This document shows positions 51,822 to 60,645 of a stretch of DNA of 64,000 nucleotides, one piece after another. Every line of letters starts with the position of its first letter. The first letter of the stretch is position 1. The stretch is from NCBI GenBank assembly GCA_965119665.1, contig OZ221974.1, positions 62,001-126,000 on the forward strand, given 5' to 3'. The position numbers and the translations under genes were made by a program. This DNA is from Dialister sp900541485 (GTDB lineage: Bacteria > Bacillota > Negativicutes > Veillonellales > Dialisteraceae). A model generated the notes under the pieces. The model was not told where the DNA came from, made no database searches, and saw nothing but the letters and a program-made list of their open reading frames with translations.

Positions 51822-52595
51822 ATGGTTACTTTTAAGTACCGATGGATGACCGCTTTTGGTATTTCTTTATCATGTCATGCAATGGCAATTGTTTTAATCG
51901 GTGTTGCCGCTTTTTTGTTTCCTCATGAATCTGTAGATAAAAGTCCGATTGAGGTTGATTTAGTGTCTTTTTCAGGTGGGGGCGGCGGTGGAGGAAGTCC
52001 TGAAGCTGGGCCGGAAATAGATTCTCCGGCGGCTCAACCGACTGAAATACCTCCGGCACCGATACATGATATACCCGATGAGGAAATAGCAGAAGATGTT
52101 CATGAGATTCCCTCTGATATTAAGGAAAACACAGAAAGAAAGACGGAATCTTTTTCATCTGCAAATACTAGCTCCGGAAGGGATAGTAGCCGTGGTTATG
52201 GAGCCGGAACCGGGACAGGCGGCGGAAACGGATCGGGAACGGGCACAGGAACGGGATCCGGAACCGGTCCGGGAACAGGCTCCGGAAGTGGTGGCGGAGA
52301 CGGAACCGGTGTCGGGACGGGAGATACAATCGGGCCCCAAATATTGAGCAATCCCGGTCCGCAATATCCTGAGTCATCAAGAGCGGCAAATCGTGAAGGT
52401 ACAACAAGTGTGGGATTTATTATAGGAATTGATGGTACTGTTACCAGTGCATGGGTTGAAGCTTCATCAGGAGATAGTGCATTGGATAATGCTGCCGTTA
52501 ATGCTGTATACGGATGGCAATTTGTACCTGCTAAACAGAATGGTATTGCTGTAGAATCCAGGTCAAGAGTTCCGATTAATTTCCATCTTAAATAA
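51822..52595 (+). CDS. tonB: TonB energy transducer with glycine-rich linker
   Basis: 257 aa. Membrane anchor at about 10-32, then a periplasmic linker that is glycine-rich: a seven-Gly run near residue 50 and a long G-T/G-S tract of about 45 residues near 120-165, with only a short Pro/Glu part between. Typical TonB linkers are Pro-Glu/Pro-Lys. The C-terminal TonB domain (about 170-257) is normal: PQYPESSRAANREG, VGFIIGIDGTV, AVNAVYGWQFVPA. GGGGGC precedes the start. Moves energy to outer-membrane receptors, none of which lies in the window. Confidence 0.92.
   Translation: MVTFKYRWMTAFGISLSCHAMAIVLIGVAAFLFPHESVDKSPIEVDLVSFSGGGGGGGSPEAGPEIDSPAAQPTEIPPAPIHDIPDEEIAEDVHEIPSDIKENTERKTESFSSANTSSGRDSSRGYGAGTGTGGGNGSGTGTGTGSGTGPGTGSGSGGGDGTGVGTGDTIGPQILSNPGPQYPESSRAANREGTTSVGFIIGIDGTVTSAWVEASSGDSALDNAAVNAVYGWQFVPAKQNGIAVESRSRVPINFHLK
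52190..52325 (+). repeat. Low-complexity G-T/G-S coding tract in tonB
   Basis: Imperfect repeats of GGAACCGG and GGNACAGG type encoding Gly-Thr/Gly-Ser, GC-rich against an AT-rich background. Such a tract may vary in length between strains. Confidence 0.7.
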
Positions 52596-52603
52596 AAAAG
52601 GGT

Positions 52604-52644
52604 CTAATCTGTGCATATATTTTGTATAGCACAGATTTTTTTTC
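52604..52644 (+). terminator. Terminator after tonB
   Basis: Perfect nine-pair stem AATCTGTGC (52606-52614) / GCACAGATT (52629-52637), then Ts to 52643. Confidence 0.87.
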
Positions 52645-52694
52645 TTAAAAATGTTAAAATAAAAGAAAAATTAAATGATCTGGAGGAAGATAAT

Positions 52695-53420
52695 ATGAAA
52701 ACAACAGGAAAATTATATGGAATAGGGGTAGGGCCGGGAGATTCTAAATTATTGACAGTCAAGGCGGTGGAAATCATTCAAAAGGCAGATATAATCATTA
52801 CCCCCAAAACAGAAAAAAAAGATGGATCCGTAGCATACAATATAGCGAAACCATACATTTCAGAGAAAACAGATATTTTACCCCTTGTTTTTCAGATGGT
52901 AACGGACATGGACATTGTGAAGAAACAATGGGTGGAGAACAGAAAAATTATATCTGAAAAATTAGAAGAAGGAAAAAATATAGTATTTCTTACATTAGGT
53001 GATCCAATGCTTTACAGCACCTATATGTATATTTTTCATGCCTTAGAAAATTCAGATTATGAGGTAGAAACAATCCCGGGAATACCTGCGTTTTTAGGGA
53101 TAGCTTCACAGATAGGATTGCCAATTACAGAATGGGAAGAAAATCTATTAATCATTCCGGCAACTGCTTCTCCGGAAAAAATTGATAAAGCGTTAGAGGC
53201 TTGTGATAATGCAGTTATCATGAAGGTCTATAAAAAATTTGCATTTATACAAGAAGAACTTAGAAAACATAATATGATAAAAAATGCTGTTATGGTCTCA
53301 AGAGCAGGCTTGCCGGACGAAATTATAGAACGAGATTTGGATCTTTTACCGTCTGATTATAAACCGAATTATCTGAGCACAATTATTGCAAAGAGAGATG
53401 TTTCCCATGACAAAAATTAA
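52695..53420 (+). CDS. cbiL: Precorrin-2/cobalt-factor II C20-methyltransferase
   Basis: 241 aa tetrapyrrole methylase. GIGVGPGDSKLLTVKAVE (about 8-25), LTLGDPMLYSTYMY near 97-110 and IPGIPAFLGIASQIGLP near 121 identify the CobI/CbiL group, which adds the C20 methyl in cobalamin synthesis. GGAGGA precedes the start. First of three corrinoid genes after the tonB terminator; a promoter is not obvious. Overlaps cbiA by 14 bases. Confidence 0.9.
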   Translation: MKTTGKLYGIGVGPGDSKLLTVKAVEIIQKADIIITPKTEKKDGSVAYNIAKPYISEKTDILPLVFQMVTDMDIVKKQWVENRKIISEKLEEGKNIVFLTLGDPMLYSTYMYIFHALENSDYEVETIPGIPAFLGIASQIGLPITEWEENLLIIPATASPEKIDKALEACDNAVIMKVYKKFAFIQEELRKHNMIKNAVMVSRAGLPDEIIERDLDLLPSDYKPNYLSTIIAKRDVSHDKN

Positions 53421-54780
53421 CAGACCAAGGGTTGTTATAGCAGGGACAAATAGTGGCGTAGGGAAAACTACAATTGTTACCGGCCTTTTGGCGGCACTTC
53501 ATGCAAAGGGATATGAGGTACAACCGTTTAAGGTGGGGCCGGATTATATTGATCCGGGTTTTCATACCAAAGCAGCCGGCAGACCATCTTACAATTTAGA
53601 TACATGGATGACACCACCGGAACGTTTAGTTCCAACATTTGCAACACTTTCTGAAGGCGCCGATATTTCGATTATTGAAGGAGTTATGGGACTTTTTGAT
53701 GGTGGCGCCAATGGTATAAGCAGCACAGCGGATATTGCAAAAAAATTAAGGGCACCGGTTGTTTTAGTTCTTGACTGCAAGGCTGTGGGAGACAGTATTG
53801 CAGCTACGGCTTTAGGATTTAGAGAATACGATAAGGATATTGAAATAGCAGGGGTTATTCTAAATCGTCTTGGTTCAGAAAAGCATGAATTAATGATTCG
53901 GGAAGCCATGAATAAAATTAATATGCCTGTATTGGGCGCTTTTCATCGGGATGATGACTTAAAAACACCGGAAAGACACTTGGGGTTAACTCCTGTGACA
54001 GAAATAGAAACGAATCAGTTGATTCGTTATATGGCTGAAGCGGCTGAAAAATGGATTGATACGGAAACTCTTTTAACGGTAGCCAATCAGGCGAATACGT
54101 TAGGATATATTGAGCCAGAATGTTCAATTAAAGAAAAGCTTGTAAAAATTGCTGTTGCAAAAGATGAAGCATTTTCTTTTTATTATCCGACAAGTTTGGC
54201 AGCACTCGAAAAAAAGGGGGCGGAGCTTATCCCGTTCAGCCCTCTGAGAGATGAAACCGTTCCGGAGGTAGATGGAATTATTTTTGGGGGAGGATTTCCG
54301 GAAATGTTTCTTCATGAATTGGAGAGAAACGAATCTATGAAATCATCTATCCGAGAATTAGCTCTTAAGGGAATTCCAATTTATGCCGAGTGCGGAGGAC
54401 TCATGTATTTATGTAAAAAAATTCAGGGATTTGCAGATGAAACATATGATATGGTTGGAATTGTTCCTGCTATATGCAAAATGCAAAAAAAACTGCAGCG
54501 TGTAGGATATGTAACAGGTAAAGCGCTGTCTTCTACTATTATTGCGGAAAAATATGATGAACTGAAAGGACATGAATTTCATTTTTCAATAATGGAAGGA
54601 GAAGAAGATTTTTCGTGGGCATATTTACTACAAGGGACACGACAGAAAACCCCACACAAAGAGGGATATAGCCATGCCAATATATTAGCATCTTATTTGC
54701 ATCTGTCGTTTGATGGAAATCCTAAGGCAGCAGAACAATTAATAAAAAATTGTATGAAGTATCGGGATAGCAGGAGATAA
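53407..54780 (+). CDS. cbiA: Cobyrinate a,c-diamide synthase
   Basis: 457 aa, normal for CbiA. N-terminal ATPase of the dethiobiotin-synthetase type with P-loop GTNSGVGKTT (about 13-22), KVGPDYIDPG, EGVMGLFDG; C-terminal glutamine amidotransferase-like domain with GGGFPE and the catalytic Cys in YAECGGLMYL (near 332). Amidates the a and c side chains. The ATG at 53407 is inside cbiL; earlier TTG and ATG at 53386 and 53398 are possible. Confidence 0.92.
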   Translation: MTKINRPRVVIAGTNSGVGKTTIVTGLLAALHAKGYEVQPFKVGPDYIDPGFHTKAAGRPSYNLDTWMTPPERLVPTFATLSEGADISIIEGVMGLFDGGANGISSTADIAKKLRAPVVLVLDCKAVGDSIAATALGFREYDKDIEIAGVILNRLGSEKHELMIREAMNKINMPVLGAFHRDDDLKTPERHLGLTPVTEIETNQLIRYMAEAAEKWIDTETLLTVANQANTLGYIEPECSIKEKLVKIAVAKDEAFSFYYPTSLAALEKKGAELIPFSPLRDETVPEVDGIIFGGGFPEMFLHELERNESMKSSIRELALKGIPIYAECGGLMYLCKKIQGFADETYDMVGIVPAICKMQKKLQRVGYVTGKALSSTIIAEKYDELKGHEFHFSIMEGEEDFSWAYLLQGTRQKTPHKEGYSHANILASYLHLSFDGNPKAAEQLIKNCMKYRDSRR

Positions 54781-54783
54781 AAT

Positions 54784-55335
54784 ATGGAACAGGCAAAAGG
54801 TTTGATCCTAATTAACACCGGGATAGGTAAAGGCAAAACAACAGCGGCCTTGGGTACCGCTATCCGTGCCTGGGGAGATGGACAAAAGGTATTAATTCTT
54901 CAATTTATTAAGGGAGCATGGAAGTATGGAGAATTAAAAGCTATTGAAAGTTTGGGGAAAATTAATGGAAATATTGAAATCCGGCCGATGGGCGATGGTT
55001 TTGTTTTTCATAATAAAAAAGAGGATGAGGAATCTTACCTAAAGAAAAAAGAATTGGCTAAACAGGCTTGGAATATGGTAGTTAAGGAAGTAAAGAGCGA
55101 CCAATGGGATCTTATTATTTTAGATGAAGTTAATTATGCAATACATTTTGGAATGCTTGATGTGGCCGATGTATTGGGGCTGATTCAAACACGTCCTCCT
55201 CGGTTGAATATGATATTGACCGGTCGTTATGCAAAGAATGAATTAATAGAAGTGGCAGACACGGTCACAGAGATGACACTTTGCAAACATGCCTTCCAAA
55301 AAGGAATCCGTGCAAGAAAGGGAATTGAATTTTGA
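54784..55335 (+). CDS. cobO: Cob(I)yrinic acid a,c-diamide adenosyltransferase
   Basis: 183 aa of the BtuR/CobO/CobA type. P-loop GIGKGKTTAALG (about 13-24), LQFIKGAWKYGE near 38, and DLIILDEVNYAIHFG near 115. Attaches the 5'-deoxyadenosyl group to cobalt. Three bases after cbiA. It can act both in synthesis and in corrinoid salvage, so it does not prove a full pathway. Start has a weak GGAGATAAAAT site. Confidence 0.92.
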   Translation: MEQAKGLILINTGIGKGKTTAALGTAIRAWGDGQKVLILQFIKGAWKYGELKAIESLGKINGNIEIRPMGDGFVFHNKKEDEESYLKKKELAKQAWNMVVKEVKSDQWDLIILDEVNYAIHFGMLDVADVLGLIQTRPPRLNMILTGRYAKNELIEVADTVTEMTLCKHAFQKGIRARKGIEF

Positions 55336-55346
55336 TTGTAGGTTCC

Positions 55347-55375
55347 TTTACAGCAGCGCGGGTACATGATATGAT
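55347..55375 (+). promoter_or_regulatory. Promoter of lysC
   Basis: TTTACA (55347-55352), 17-base spacer, TATGAT (55370-55375) with extended TGA. Confidence 0.6.
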
Positions 55376-55411
55376 TTCAAACGAACGTAAGTCGTAAATG
55401 AGGGATGTATA

Positions 55412-56647
55412 TTGGCACTTTATATAAAGAAATTTGGCGGATCTTCCGTGGCAACACCTTCAAAAATGGAAGACATTGCACGCCGTGTACTTAGCGAAAA
55501 AAAAACAAATGACAAAGTAGTTATTGTAGTATCTGCAATGGGTGATAGCACTGATACACTTTTATCTTTAGCAGAAGAGGTATCAGATACTCATCATGGC
55601 AGAGAAGTTGATATGCTTATTACCACCGGAGAACAGGTTTCTAGTTCTCTTATGGCAATGACTTTTGCTCATCTTGGTGCATCTGCTGTTTCATTGACAG
55701 GAGCACAGGCCGGAATATGTTGTCGTGGAGCACATGGCAAGGCTTTTATAGATAAAGTATTACCTTCTCGGGTTTTTCAAGAACTGGAAAAGGGCAACAT
55801 CGTAATTGTCGCAGGATTTCAAGGATCGTTACCCAATGGCGATGTAGCAACATTGGGGAGAGGCGGTAGCGATGCAACGGCTGTAGCTTTAGCGGGGGCG
55901 ATGCATGCAGACATGTGTGAGATATTTACAGATGTAGACGGAGTTTATTCTGCTGATCCCCGTTATTGTCCCGAAGCAATAAAGATGCAGGAAATCACAA
56001 ATATAGAAATGCTTGAATTGGCGCGATTGGGTGCCGGAGTCATGCAACCAAGAAGTGTTGAATTAGGACTGCAATATCATATTCCTATTCATGTTCGTTC
56101 GACCTTCACAAATGAAGAAGGTACAATAATTCGGGAGGAATCTACGTTGGAAGGTAATGACTGTATTATTAAGGGCGTTGCGCAAGATACTAATACGGCA
56201 AGAATATCAGTACTTAACGTGAAAAATATTCCTGGCGTAGCATATAAGGTTTTCCAATCTTTGGCAGAGGATAATATTGATGTCGACATGATTGTACAAA
56301 GCGTACAAACATCAAACGATAATATGACGGATATTGTATTTACTATTAATAGTGCGGACTTAAATGATGCTCGTAAATCCTTAGGGAAACTAAAACGTGA
56401 CGGCCTGATTCCTGAGGTAGTTTATGATGATGATACGGCTAAGATATCTGTTGTCGGAGCAGGCATGTTAGGAACACCGGGCGTTGCTGCTCGTATGTTT
56501 GGGGCCCTTGGAAGTGTCGGAATAAATATTTTGATAGTAAGCACATCTGAAATCAGTGTTTCCTGTTTGATTAAAAGAGAAGATGTGGATAAGGCTGTAC
56601 AAGCAATTCATAGAGAATTTTTTGGGAAATTAGAAACTAATGGCTGA
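55412..56647 (+). CDS. lysC: Aspartate kinase
   Basis: 411 aa monofunctional aspartokinase of the lysine-sensitive class II type. KKFGGSSVATPSKME at the N terminus, TLGRGGSDATAVALA near 150, FTDVDGVYSADPR near 172, then two ACT domains (about 265-330 and 345-405). First step towards lysine, threonine, methionine and diaminopimelate. Starts with TTG after GAGGG. An internal start for a separate beta chain, as in Bacillus, is possible and not settled. The leader (about 30 bases) is too short for a lysine riboswitch. Confidence 0.94.
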   Translation: MALYIKKFGGSSVATPSKMEDIARRVLSEKKTNDKVVIVVSAMGDSTDTLLSLAEEVSDTHHGREVDMLITTGEQVSSSLMAMTFAHLGASAVSLTGAQAGICCRGAHGKAFIDKVLPSRVFQELEKGNIVIVAGFQGSLPNGDVATLGRGGSDATAVALAGAMHADMCEIFTDVDGVYSADPRYCPEAIKMQEITNIEMLELARLGAGVMQPRSVELGLQYHIPIHVRSTFTNEEGTIIREESTLEGNDCIIKGVAQDTNTARISVLNVKNIPGVAYKVFQSLAEDNIDVDMIVQSVQTSNDNMTDIVFTINSADLNDARKSLGKLKRDGLIPEVVYDDDTAKISVVGAGMLGTPGVAARMFGALGSVGINILIVSTSEISVSCLIKREDVDKAVQAIHREFFGKLETNG

Positions 56648-56650
56648 GAA

Positions 56651-56690
56651 AATTAAAAGCACAGGGTGTTTTCTACCTGGGCTTTTTAAT
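56651..56690 (+). terminator. Terminator after lysC
   Basis: Stem AAAAGCACAGG / CCTGGGCTTTT with one mismatch (about 56655-56665 and 56676-56686), then Ts. Confidence 0.65.
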
Positions 56691-56716
56691 TTAGTGATAA
56701 ATCTGGAGGAACAATT

Positions 56717-59644
56717 ATGAAATGGAAGATAAAAGAAATTGTACATGGTTTTCAAATAAAAGATTTTTCCCATATTGATGAAGTAGATGCCGATGTTTAT
56801 CTTATGGAACATGTACAATCAGGCGCCCGTTTAATGTATTTGGATACAACGGATGATAATAAGGTCTTTTTTATTTGCTTCAGAACAACACCGGACAATT
56901 CAAAAGGAGTTCCTCATATCATGGAACATTCTACGTTGTGCGGATCTAGGAAGTTTCCGTTAAAAGAACCTTTTATAGAATTGGCAAAGGGGTCGTTGAA
57001 TACTTTTTTAAATGCAATGACATGGCCGGATAAAACAATGTATCCCGTGGCGAGCAGGAATGATGCCGATTTTCATAATTTAATGGATGTTTATTTAGAT
57101 GCTGTATTTTATCCCGTCTGTCTTAAAGATCCCCAGATTTTAATGCAAGAAGGTTGGCATTATGAGCTTGACAGCAAGGATGGAGAGCTCGTTTATAATG
57201 GTGTTGTTTATAATGAAATGAAAGGGGCGTTGTCCTCTCCGGAGTCATTGCTGGAAAATGCAGCAATGGAAAATTTATTTCCCGACAATACTTATGGTGT
57301 AGAATCCGGAGGAGATCCGGAGGTTATTCCTTCTTTGTCATTTAGAGAATTTTCGGAATTTCACCGTAGGTTTTATCATCCTTCGAACAGCTATATATAT
57401 CTATATGGAAATATGGATATAGAACAAACATTATCTTACATAGATAAAGAATACCTTCAATCTTTTAATCGCAGAGATATAGATTCTTTGGTAAAATCAC
57501 AGCGACCTTTTCATGAGAGAAAAGTAGCTGAAGCCTCTTATGGAATTGCAGAAGGAGAAACATTACAAAACAAAGCATTCCATGCGCTTTGTACTGCAAT
57601 GACAGATCATATGACAACGAAAGAATCCTTGGCGTTCCGCGTATTAAACTATGTTTTAATTGAAACAGATGGAGCACCATTAAAGAAAGCAATATTAGAT
57701 GAAGGTCTTGGGAATGATGTGAGTGGCAGCTATGAGGATAGTTATAAACAACCTGTGTGGATGATTCAATTGACCGGTTCAGAAGTACAGGACCAGAAAA
57801 AATTTGCCCAAGTTATAGATCGTACATTGCGAACTTTAGCATTAGAAGGTATAGACCAAAAAATGCTTGATGCTGCATTAAACAGGGTAGAATTTATAGC
57901 ACGGGAAAATGATTATCAAGGGCGGCCCAAGGGGCTATTTTATGGAATAAGAGCAATGGATCTTTGGCTTTATGATAGAAATCCTATGGATGCATTGCGG
58001 TATTATGATGATATGAAAGCGTTGCGGGAAGATGTGCCAAAAGGATATTTTGAAAATCTTCTTTTGAAATATGTGATTAAAAATTCACATCAAGTTCTTA
58101 TAACCATGAAGGCTGAAAAAGGCTTGATTGAAAAGAAAAATGCAGAAACTCAAAAGAAATTGAGTGCATATAAAAGCAGTCTTTCTGATGATCAAATAGA
58201 GCAAATCATTAAAGAAACGGAAGATTTAAAAAAACGTCAGGTTTCTTTAGATTCTGAAGAGAATCTAAAGAAAATTCCTTTATTGAAGAGGACGGATCTG
58301 AATCGTGTAATAGATGATGATGTAATTGAAGAGACATCTGTAAAAGGTGTTCGGCATCTTCATTGTAATGTGGAATCCAATGGAATTTCTTATTTAAATT
58401 TATATTTTGATTTAACAAACTTGATGCGGGAAGATTTTTTTTATATGAAAATTTTATCTCGCTTGTTAATGTCGATGGATACAGCCGGGCACAGCTACCA
58501 GGAACTGACACGTTTATCTAATGCTTATACGGGCGGAATCAGTTACGAAGTAGGCTCTATAGCTAAGATAGATACAGACACAGATTTCAATCCGTTTTTT
58601 ATGGTCAAAGGTAAAGCACTTACTGATAAAGTGGATGATATGATGTCTATTATCAGAGAAACACTGATAAATACGAATTTTGATGATAAAAAACGTCTGA
58701 AAGAAATTCTCCTTGAGGAAAAAGCGGGATGGGATTTGACTGCTTTTGACAGAGGACACGTATTGAGTATGGTTCGTCTCTCATCTTATTTTTCAAAAAC
58801 AGGAGAATTTGCAGATATATTAGGATTATCTTATTATTATTTCTTATCAAATATTGTTGACCATTTTGATGAAATGGCTGAATCAATTATTGGTAAATTG
58901 AAAGAGTTGTCAGATAAGATATTTACAAAAAAGAATTTATTTATTTATACAGTTGGTGGTGACGCGGAAAAACAAGCTGTCGAAAAAAATGAAGATGCCT
59001 TGCTTGTTGGAATGAGTGAAGGGGCTGCTCTTATAAAGCCAAAGATGATATCTATAAAGAAAACCATTAATGAGGCCTTTTTAACATCAGGTAAAGTACA
59101 GTATGTTGCAAAAGGCGGAAACTTCCGTAATCATGGATTTGCCTATAACGGGGCGATTCGTGTCATGGAAACAATTCTCCGATATGAATATTTATGGAAA
59201 CAGATTCGGGTTTTGGGAGGAGCTTATGGGGCGTTCGTTCAATTCATGAGAAATGGGAATGCTATATTCTGTTCGTACCGAGATCCGAATTTGGTGGAAA
59301 CATTAAATGCTTATCAAGGGATTCCCGAGTATTTAAAAAATCTGGAATTATCAGATAGAGAAATGACAAAATATGTTATTGGAACAATGGCACCGGAGGA
59401 AATATCATTAACTCCGTTTATGAGGGGAGAAAGAGCACTTAGTTATTATCTTGGGGGAAACACAAAGGAAAGTCGGATGAAAATACGTAATGAAATTATA
59501 AATTGCACTGTACAAGATATCAGGAATCTGGCACCACTTGTAAAAAGTATTATAGAAGAACCGTATATTTGCGTTATGGGGAATGAAGAAAAGATACAAA
59601 ACAACAAAGAAATCTTTAATGCTGTTTTATCTATGCCAAAATAA
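56717..59644 (+). CDS. M16C insulinase-like zinc peptidase (PreP/Cym1 type)
   Basis: 975 aa, full length for the PreP/Cym1 group. Inverted zinc motif HIMEH (HxxEH) near residue 68 in GVPHIMEHSTLCGSRKFP, with the third ligand Glu in VVYNEMKGAL about 95 residues on. Two M16 halves flank a hinge at about 440-540, and the M16C-associated domain is at about 470-720. No signal peptide, so it is cytoplasmic and probably degrades free peptides. GGAGGAACA precedes the start. Stop overlaps gluQ as TAATG. Confidence 0.92.
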   Translation: MKWKIKEIVHGFQIKDFSHIDEVDADVYLMEHVQSGARLMYLDTTDDNKVFFICFRTTPDNSKGVPHIMEHSTLCGSRKFPLKEPFIELAKGSLNTFLNAMTWPDKTMYPVASRNDADFHNLMDVYLDAVFYPVCLKDPQILMQEGWHYELDSKDGELVYNGVVYNEMKGALSSPESLLENAAMENLFPDNTYGVESGGDPEVIPSLSFREFSEFHRRFYHPSNSYIYLYGNMDIEQTLSYIDKEYLQSFNRRDIDSLVKSQRPFHERKVAEASYGIAEGETLQNKAFHALCTAMTDHMTTKESLAFRVLNYVLIETDGAPLKKAILDEGLGNDVSGSYEDSYKQPVWMIQLTGSEVQDQKKFAQVIDRTLRTLALEGIDQKMLDAALNRVEFIARENDYQGRPKGLFYGIRAMDLWLYDRNPMDALRYYDDMKALREDVPKGYFENLLLKYVIKNSHQVLITMKAEKGLIEKKNAETQKKLSAYKSSLSDDQIEQIIKETEDLKKRQVSLDSEENLKKIPLLKRTDLNRVIDDDVIEETSVKGVRHLHCNVESNGISYLNLYFDLTNLMREDFFYMKILSRLLMSMDTAGHSYQELTRLSNAYTGGISYEVGSIAKIDTDTDFNPFFMVKGKALTDKVDDMMSIIRETLINTNFDDKKRLKEILLEEKAGWDLTAFDRGHVLSMVRLSSYFSKTGEFADILGLSYYYFLSNIVDHFDEMAESIIGKLKELSDKIFTKKNLFIYTVGGDAEKQAVEKNEDALLVGMSEGAALIKPKMISIKKTINEAFLTSGKVQYVAKGGNFRNHGFAYNGAIRVMETILRYEYLWKQIRVLGGAYGAFVQFMRNGNAIFCSYRDPNLVETLNAYQGIPEYLKNLELSDREMTKYVIGTMAPEEISLTPFMRGERALSYYLGGNTKESRMKIRNEIINCTVQDIRNLAPLVKSIIEEPYICVMGNEEKIQNNKEIFNAVLSMPK

Positions 59645-60588
59645 TGGAAATTAGGACTAGGTTTGCACCAAGTCCCACCGGATATATGCATTTAGGTAAT
59701 ATATGGGTTGCCTTTTTGAATTGGTGGTGGACTCGTCAGCAAAGAGGAAAAATCATACTGCGTATAGAAGACATTGATCAGATACGGTGTCATAAGGAGT
59801 ATATTTCTGCCATACAAGAAGATTTAACATGGCTTGGGCTTGATTGGGATGAAGGACCGGAAGATGTTTATGCATACGGTCCTTTACAACAAAGCCACCG
59901 ATATGAAATATATAAGGCAATTCAAAAAAAATGGGAGAAGGAATATCTTCTATATCCATGCTTTTGCTCACGTGCAAGGATACATAAAGTTTCTTCTGCA
60001 CCTCATTTAGGAGAAGAAACACCAATCTATGACGGGCATTGCAGAAACCTTTCTGAGTCAATACAAAGATCAATGCACAAAATTCCTTCATGGAGAATAA
60101 AAGTTAACAAAGAAAAAATTTCTTTTGATGATATGTTTTGTGGTCATCAGGTAAAAGTTATGGAAGCATGTTCCGATGACTTTATTATTTTTCGGGCTGA
60201 TGGTGCAGTGGCATATCAATTGGCAGTATCAGCCGATGATGGAGCTATGGGAATTACGCATGTCTTTAGGGGAAATGATCTGTTGCCTTCTACTTTTTAT
60301 CAAATTTATTTGTTGAAAAGATTAGGATATAAAGTTCCGTCTTATGGACACCTGCCACTACTTGCTGATAATACAGGAGTCCGTTTATCAAAACGGCAGC
60401 ACGGTATTACTGTCAAGGAACTGAGGGAAGCAGGAATAAGTGCAGAACAAATTATAGGACAATTACTTTTTTGGGCAGGTGCATTAAAAACAGTTTTACC
60501 TGTATCTGCTGAAACAGCATTAAAAAATATTTCATTTGACTCTTGTCAATATATTAATAAGGCTGTTATAAAAGCAGATGCCATATAA
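59644..60588 (+). CDS. gluQ: Glutamyl-Q tRNA(Asp) synthetase
   Basis: 314 aa, the catalytic half of a GluRS without an anticodon domain; it attaches glutamate to queuosine in tRNA-Asp. FAPSPTGYMHLGN is the HIGH region, RIEDID follows, and LSKRQHG is the KMSKS variant near 252. Zinc site CFCS plus a Y-x-x-x-C segment (YDGHC) matches GluQ-RS. It implies that the cell makes or salvages queuosine. The stop codon lies in the arm of a long hairpin. Confidence 0.93.
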   Translation: MEIRTRFAPSPTGYMHLGNIWVAFLNWWWTRQQRGKIILRIEDIDQIRCHKEYISAIQEDLTWLGLDWDEGPEDVYAYGPLQQSHRYEIYKAIQKKWEKEYLLYPCFCSRARIHKVSSAPHLGEETPIYDGHCRNLSESIQRSMHKIPSWRIKVNKEKISFDDMFCGHQVKVMEACSDDFIIFRADGAVAYQLAVSADDGAMGITHVFRGNDLLPSTFYQIYLLKRLGYKVPSYGHLPLLADNTGVRLSKRQHGITVKELREAGISAEQIIGQLLFWAGALKTVLPVSAETALKNISFDSCQYINKAVIKADAI

Positions 60589-60635
60589 AAATGAAGGAAG
60601 AATCTTAGATTTTTCCTTCATTTTTATATGGCATC
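60577..60635. terminator. Two-way terminator, perfect 23-bp stem
   Basis: Bases 60577-60599 and 60613-60635 are perfect inverted copies (23 bases, starting GATGCCATAT) with a 13-base loop. The arm includes the last codons of gluQ and the other arm ends 11 bases from the DUF4127 stop. The inner AAAAATGAAGGAA / TTCCTTCATTTTT part works as a terminator in both directions. Confidence 0.88.
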
Positions 60636-60645
60636 AACGGATGTC

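Noticed and set aside
52190..52325. CRISPR-like or other array
   Set aside because: The repeats are coding, short and without spacers; there are no cas genes anywhere in the window.
52155..52407. Arg/Ser-rich frames on both strands over tonB
   Set aside because: Products of the repetitive Gly-Thr coding tract read in other frames.
52640..52694. Cobalamin riboswitch before cbiL
   Set aside because: Only about 50 bases lie between the tonB terminator and cbiL, and no B12-box sequence is seen.
55376..55411. Lysine riboswitch before lysC
   Set aside because: The leader is about 30 bases, far too short.
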